This document shows, piece by piece, positions 4,426 through 6,510 of a stretch of DNA of 6,510 bases (positions within the stretch are counted from its first letter, which is position 1; every line of letters begins with the position of its first letter). The notes under the pieces are model-generated. The model did not search any database. It was not told where the DNA came from and saw only the letters and a list, made by a program, of their open reading frames with translations. Origin of the DNA: JAYEHK01 sp034659475 (GTDB lineage: Bacteria; Bacillota; Syntrophomonadia; Syntrophomonadales; Syntrophomonadaceae); contig JAYEHK010000014.1 in the NCBI GenBank assembly GCA_034659475.1, positions 1-6,510 of the forward strand, given 5' to 3'. A program made the translations under genes and the position numbers.

Positions 4426-5647
4426 AACAAAAAAGTTAGGCGGGTTTAGCTTATTTACACTGTGGTTTGGGGCTTCGATTTCCCTTGCCGAGATAATGAC
4501 AGGTAGTTTGCTGGCACCTTTGGGTATAAAAACAGGGATCCTGGTCATCCTGCTGGGTCATCTAATCGGGACCCTGATTCTATCCCTGACAGGCATCATC
4601 GGTTTTAAGGAGAAAAAACCGGCCTTAGTCTCAAGCCGTATGTCTCTGGGAAGATACGGTTCTTATATCATATCCCTGTTTAATATCATCCAGCTAACCG
4701 GTTGGACGGCAATCATGCTGATCCAGTGCAGCAGAGCCATGCAATCCATGACCGATAAACTCTTCGGTTTTAATAACCTTACGACCCTAATCGTAATAAC
4801 AGGCATTCTGGTTGCCATTTGGGCATTCAACAACGCAAACGGAATCAGTGTGATCAATAACCTGGCTGTAATGCTGCTGCTTGTATTGTGCCTGCTGATG
4901 TTGAATACCATACTTAGCGGAGGAAGCATTAAACCCATACATGATACAATTTCCATCGGTCTGGCACTGGAACTCAGCATTATCATGCCCCTTTCCTGGG
5001 TACCTCTGATCTCTGACTATACCATGTCTGGCAAAACCTTTACCGGAAGTTTCTTTGGCAGCTTCGCAGGATACTTTTTGGGAAGTTCTTTTATGTATAT
5101 TATGGGGCTGCTATTTTCTCTGTATTCAGGTTCATCCGATCCGGTTGTTCTCCTGAGTAGTTTGAATATGGGCGTTGCAGCACTGTTAATCCTCATTTTA
5201 TCAACTGTGACCACCACCTTCCTGGATGTTTATTCAGCCGTGATGTCAACCTTGAATCTATCCAGCAAACTTTCCCGCCGTAAGCTCATTATTCTATTTG
5301 CTTCCCTGGGAACGCTTCTGGCAATATTCTTCCCTATGGAAAATTTCGAAAACTTTTTGTATATGATCGGTTCACTATTTGCTCCGGCCTTTTCGGTAAT
5401 CCTCGCTGATTACTTCATCTATAAGCAGGATCACTCCCTATCCTTATTTAATATCCCCGGCATCATCGCCATGATCAGCGGAATCGCTGCCTACTATGTA
5501 TTTCTCAGCAAGGATCTCGTAATCGGTACCACCATACCCGCAATGATGTTTACCGTACTTGCCTATCTGATCATCAGATGGCTGTTGCGCGCAACCCAGA
5601 ACATTTATTCAACTAGAATTGAAGGAGAAAAACAAAATGCTCAATAA
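4418..5647 (+). CDS. cytX: NCS1-family transporter, probable HMP permease CytX
   Basis: The 409-residue, strongly hydrophobic protein has about 12 predicted membrane segments, roughly at 12-32, 40-60, 83-104, 120-138, 145-164, 178-198, 208-232, 250-270, 288-305, 314-333, 345-363 and 368-388. It ends in a hydrophilic tail. The first helix, FTLWFGASISLAEIMTGSLL (13-32), and WVPLISDYTM (194-203) match the nucleobase:cation symporter-1 (cytosine permease) pattern. The CytX branch is known from comparative genomics to occur with TPP riboswitches and to be assigned to HMP uptake. Its place between thiD and thiM supports that role over cytosine transport. Translation starts at TTG 4418, inside the end of thiD (8-nt overlap). 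AGGCAGGTG (4403-4411) supplies the ribosome site, and the next Met is residue 27, inside helix 1. The gene overlaps thiM by 11 nt. Confidence 0.9.
   Translation: MTETKKLGGFSLFTLWFGASISLAEIMTGSLLAPLGIKTGILVILLGHLIGTLILSLTGIIGFKEKKPALVSSRMSLGRYGSYIISLFNIIQLTGWTAIMLIQCSRAMQSMTDKLFGFNNLTTLIVITGILVAIWAFNNANGISVINNLAVMLLLVLCLLMLNTILSGGSIKPIHDTISIGLALELSIIMPLSWVPLISDYTMSGKTFTGSFFGSFAGYFLGSSFMYIMGLLFSLYSGSSDPVVLLSSLNMGVAALLILILSTVTTTFLDVYSAVMSTLNLSSKLSRRKLIILFASLGTLLAIFFPMENFENFLYMIGSLFAPAFSVILADYFIYKQDHSLSLFNIPGIIAMISGIAAYYVFLSKDLVIGTTIPAMMFTVLAYLIIRWLLRATQNIYSTRIEGEKQNAQ
5622..5627 (+). promoter_or_regulatory. Ribosome-binding site that fixes the thiM start
   Basis: AAGGAG lies 9 nt upstream of ATG 5637. 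A longer reading would begin at TTG 5619, but then the Shine-Dalgarno itself would be coding and no site would precede the TTG. The site is within the 3' end of the transporter gene, consistent with coupled translation. Confidence 0.8.
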
Positions 5648-6440
5648 AATTGCCGCCTGTTTACAGGATATCAGGGAAAAGACTCCGCTGGTTCAGGCCA
5701 TCACCAACTATGTAAGCATCAACGATTGTGCAAATATCCTGCTCTGTTTTGGCGCATCCCCTGCCATGTGTGAAGCCAAAAACGAGGTTGAAGAGTTCGC
5801 ACCTCTTATTTCATCCCTCTATATCAACTTCGGTACACTCAACGAAGAACAAAAGGATGCCTCGATCCTGGCAGTCAGAAAAGTCACCGAGCTTCACAAA
5901 CCCATCGTCCTTGATCCAATTGCCTGTGGTGTTGTCAGCCGAAGAGCCAGACTCGCAGAGGAACTGTCTACATCTGGAAATATCACAATCATAAAAGGAA
6001 ACATGGGAGAAATCAAAGCCCTGGCTGGATACGAGGCACAGGCAAGAGGCGCTGACTCCATTGATGATGGTAAGGACGGAATTGAAGCCTGTAAGATTGT
6101 CGCCCAGAAATATCACGCCGTTGTTGCTTCAACAGGTAAAACAGACATTATCACGGATGGCGAAAAAACCTGTTTGATTGACAATGGCACCCCAATGCTA
6201 ACGCATATTACAGCTGCCGGCTGCATGACTGGTGCCCTGACAGCCGCCGCTGCAGGTGCCTGCGATGACTATTTTACAGCTGCCTGTGCTGCAGTCATGG
6301 CAATGGGACTATCAGGAGAATTGGTTGTCAATACAAATCCTGGAGTTCTTCCCGGGACCTTCAGAGTGAAATTATTTGACGCTATCTATAGTATGACTAC
6401 AGAAGATATCTTGAAAGGTGGGAAAATAAAATGCCTGTAG
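5637..6440 (+). CDS. thiM: Hydroxyethylthiazole kinase
   Basis: ThiM phosphorylates 4-methyl-5-(2-hydroxyethyl)thiazole (THZ), salvaging the thiazole half of thiamin for ThiE. The 267-residue ribokinase-fold protein has the normal length. Diagnostic segments are PLVQAITNYVSINDCANILL (17-36), GASPAM (39-44), LYINFGTLN (61-69), VLDPIACGV (91-99), IIKGNMGEI (118-126), VVASTGKTDIITDG (162-175) and the active-site region THITAAGCMTGAL (189-201) with Cys196. One oddity is that the anion-hole motif reads AAGC, where ThiM proteins I can recall have GTGC; the last Gly and the Cys remain. Start ATG 5637 follows AAGGAG with 9-nt spacing. The gene overlaps the transporter by 11 nt and thiE by 10 nt, which places it firmly in the riboswitch-controlled operon. 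Confidence 0.95.
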   Translation: MLNKIAACLQDIREKTPLVQAITNYVSINDCANILLCFGASPAMCEAKNEVEEFAPLISSLYINFGTLNEEQKDASILAVRKVTELHKPIVLDPIACGVVSRRARLAEELSTSGNITIIKGNMGEIKALAGYEAQARGADSIDDGKDGIEACKIVAQKYHAVVASTGKTDIITDGEKTCLIDNGTPMLTHITAAGCMTGALTAAAAGACDDYFTAACAAVMAMGLSGELVVNTNPGVLPGTFRVKLFDAIYSMTTEDILKGGKIKCL

Positions 6441-6510
6441 ATTATAGCCTATATCTCGTTACCGACAGAAACATACTGCAGGGAAGAGATCTATTCAAGG
6501 CCGTAGAGGA
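6431..6510 (+). CDS. thiE: Thiamin phosphate synthase, 5' fragment cut by the window edge
   Basis: Only the first 26 codons are visible. The peptide contains LYLVTDR (7-13) followed by GRDLFKAVEE-like sequence (18 onward). This is the classic N-terminal strand and helix of ThiE, the TIM-barrel enzyme that couples HMP-PP with thiazole phosphate to make thiamin phosphate. ATG 6431 lies inside the end of thiM (10-nt overlap), with AAAGGTGGG (6414-6422) 8 nt upstream as ribosome site. Its position directly after thiD, cytX and thiM completes the salvage route. The catalytic residues lie outside the window, so function is inferred from the N-terminus and context. Confidence 0.9.
   Translation, partial: MPVDYSLYLVTDRNILQGRDLFKAVE

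Noticed and set aside
5619..5636. Longer ThiM start at TTG 5619
   Set aside because: The Shine-Dalgarno AAGGAG (5622-5627) would be coding; ATG 5637 has correct 9-nt spacing and matches the usual ThiM length.
4418..5647. Transporter as a plain cytosine permease (CodB)
   Set aside because: No cytosine deaminase gene is adjacent, while the gene sits between thiD and thiM under a TPP riboswitch; CytX is the better call, although the substrate is not proven.
1..6510. CRISPR array, tRNA or rRNA, insertion sequence or novel defence system
   Set aside because: No regularly spaced repeats, cloverleaf or rRNA sequence, transposase, or clusters of unknown genes were found; all sizeable coding regions belong to familiar families.

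Overview
The window looks like a chromosomal segment from a low-to-moderate G+C Firmicute, most likely a clostridial or Peptococcaceae-type anaerobe. This is inferred from strong Shine-Dalgarno sites, a TTG start, tightly overlapping genes and a TPP riboswitch that ends in an intrinsic terminator. No sequence search was possible, so the genus is left open. The window has two unrelated functional blocks and no phage, IS or CRISPR signature.

Block 1 (1-3281) is a drug- or peptide-export type locus. A TetR-family regulator runs leftward off the window edge (1-522, minus). A 315-bp intergenic region (523-837) separates it from a rightward operon: a MarR-family regulator (838-1278), a MacB/LolD-type ABC ATPase (1289-1969) and a MacB/FtsX-type permease (1966-3228). 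The intergenic region carries a good tetR promoter with an embedded imperfect palindrome, a weaker marR promoter with a 10-bp palindrome, and a second leftward promoter-like element facing a possible 31-codon small ORF. It also has an unexplained perfect 14-bp palindrome. MarR probably autoregulates the exporter operon. No periplasmic adaptor (MacA-like) gene lies in the window. A strong 14-bp hairpin (3251-3281) closes this block, but its T-tract is on the minus-strand side.

Block 2 (3282-6510) is a thiamin salvage operon. A near-consensus promoter (3356-3384) is followed by a TPP riboswitch aptamer (3422-3505) and an intrinsic terminator (3526-3560). Downstream come thiD (3619-4425), a CytX-type NCS1 pyrimidine transporter (4418-5647), thiM (5637-6440) and the first 26 codons of thiE (6431 to the edge). 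The genes overlap by 8, 11 and 10 nt, which suggests translational coupling. The inferred logic is that CytX imports hydroxymethylpyrimidine (HMP) or a related base, ThiD phosphorylates it to HMP-PP, ThiM phosphorylates hydroxyethylthiazole, and ThiE joins the two into thiamin phosphate. TPP then shuts the operon off by transcription termination. No de novo pathway gene (thiC, thiG, thiH, thiF, thiS) is seen here.

Start sites were revised from ribosome-binding-site spacing: marR at 838 rather than 820, thiD at 3619 rather than 3613, and thiM at ATG 5637 rather than TTG 5619. I see no convincing novel system. The most worthwhile leads are the crowded intergenic regulatory region, with its possible small ORF and palindromes, the asymmetric hairpin, and the altered anion-hole motif (AAGC) in ThiM.
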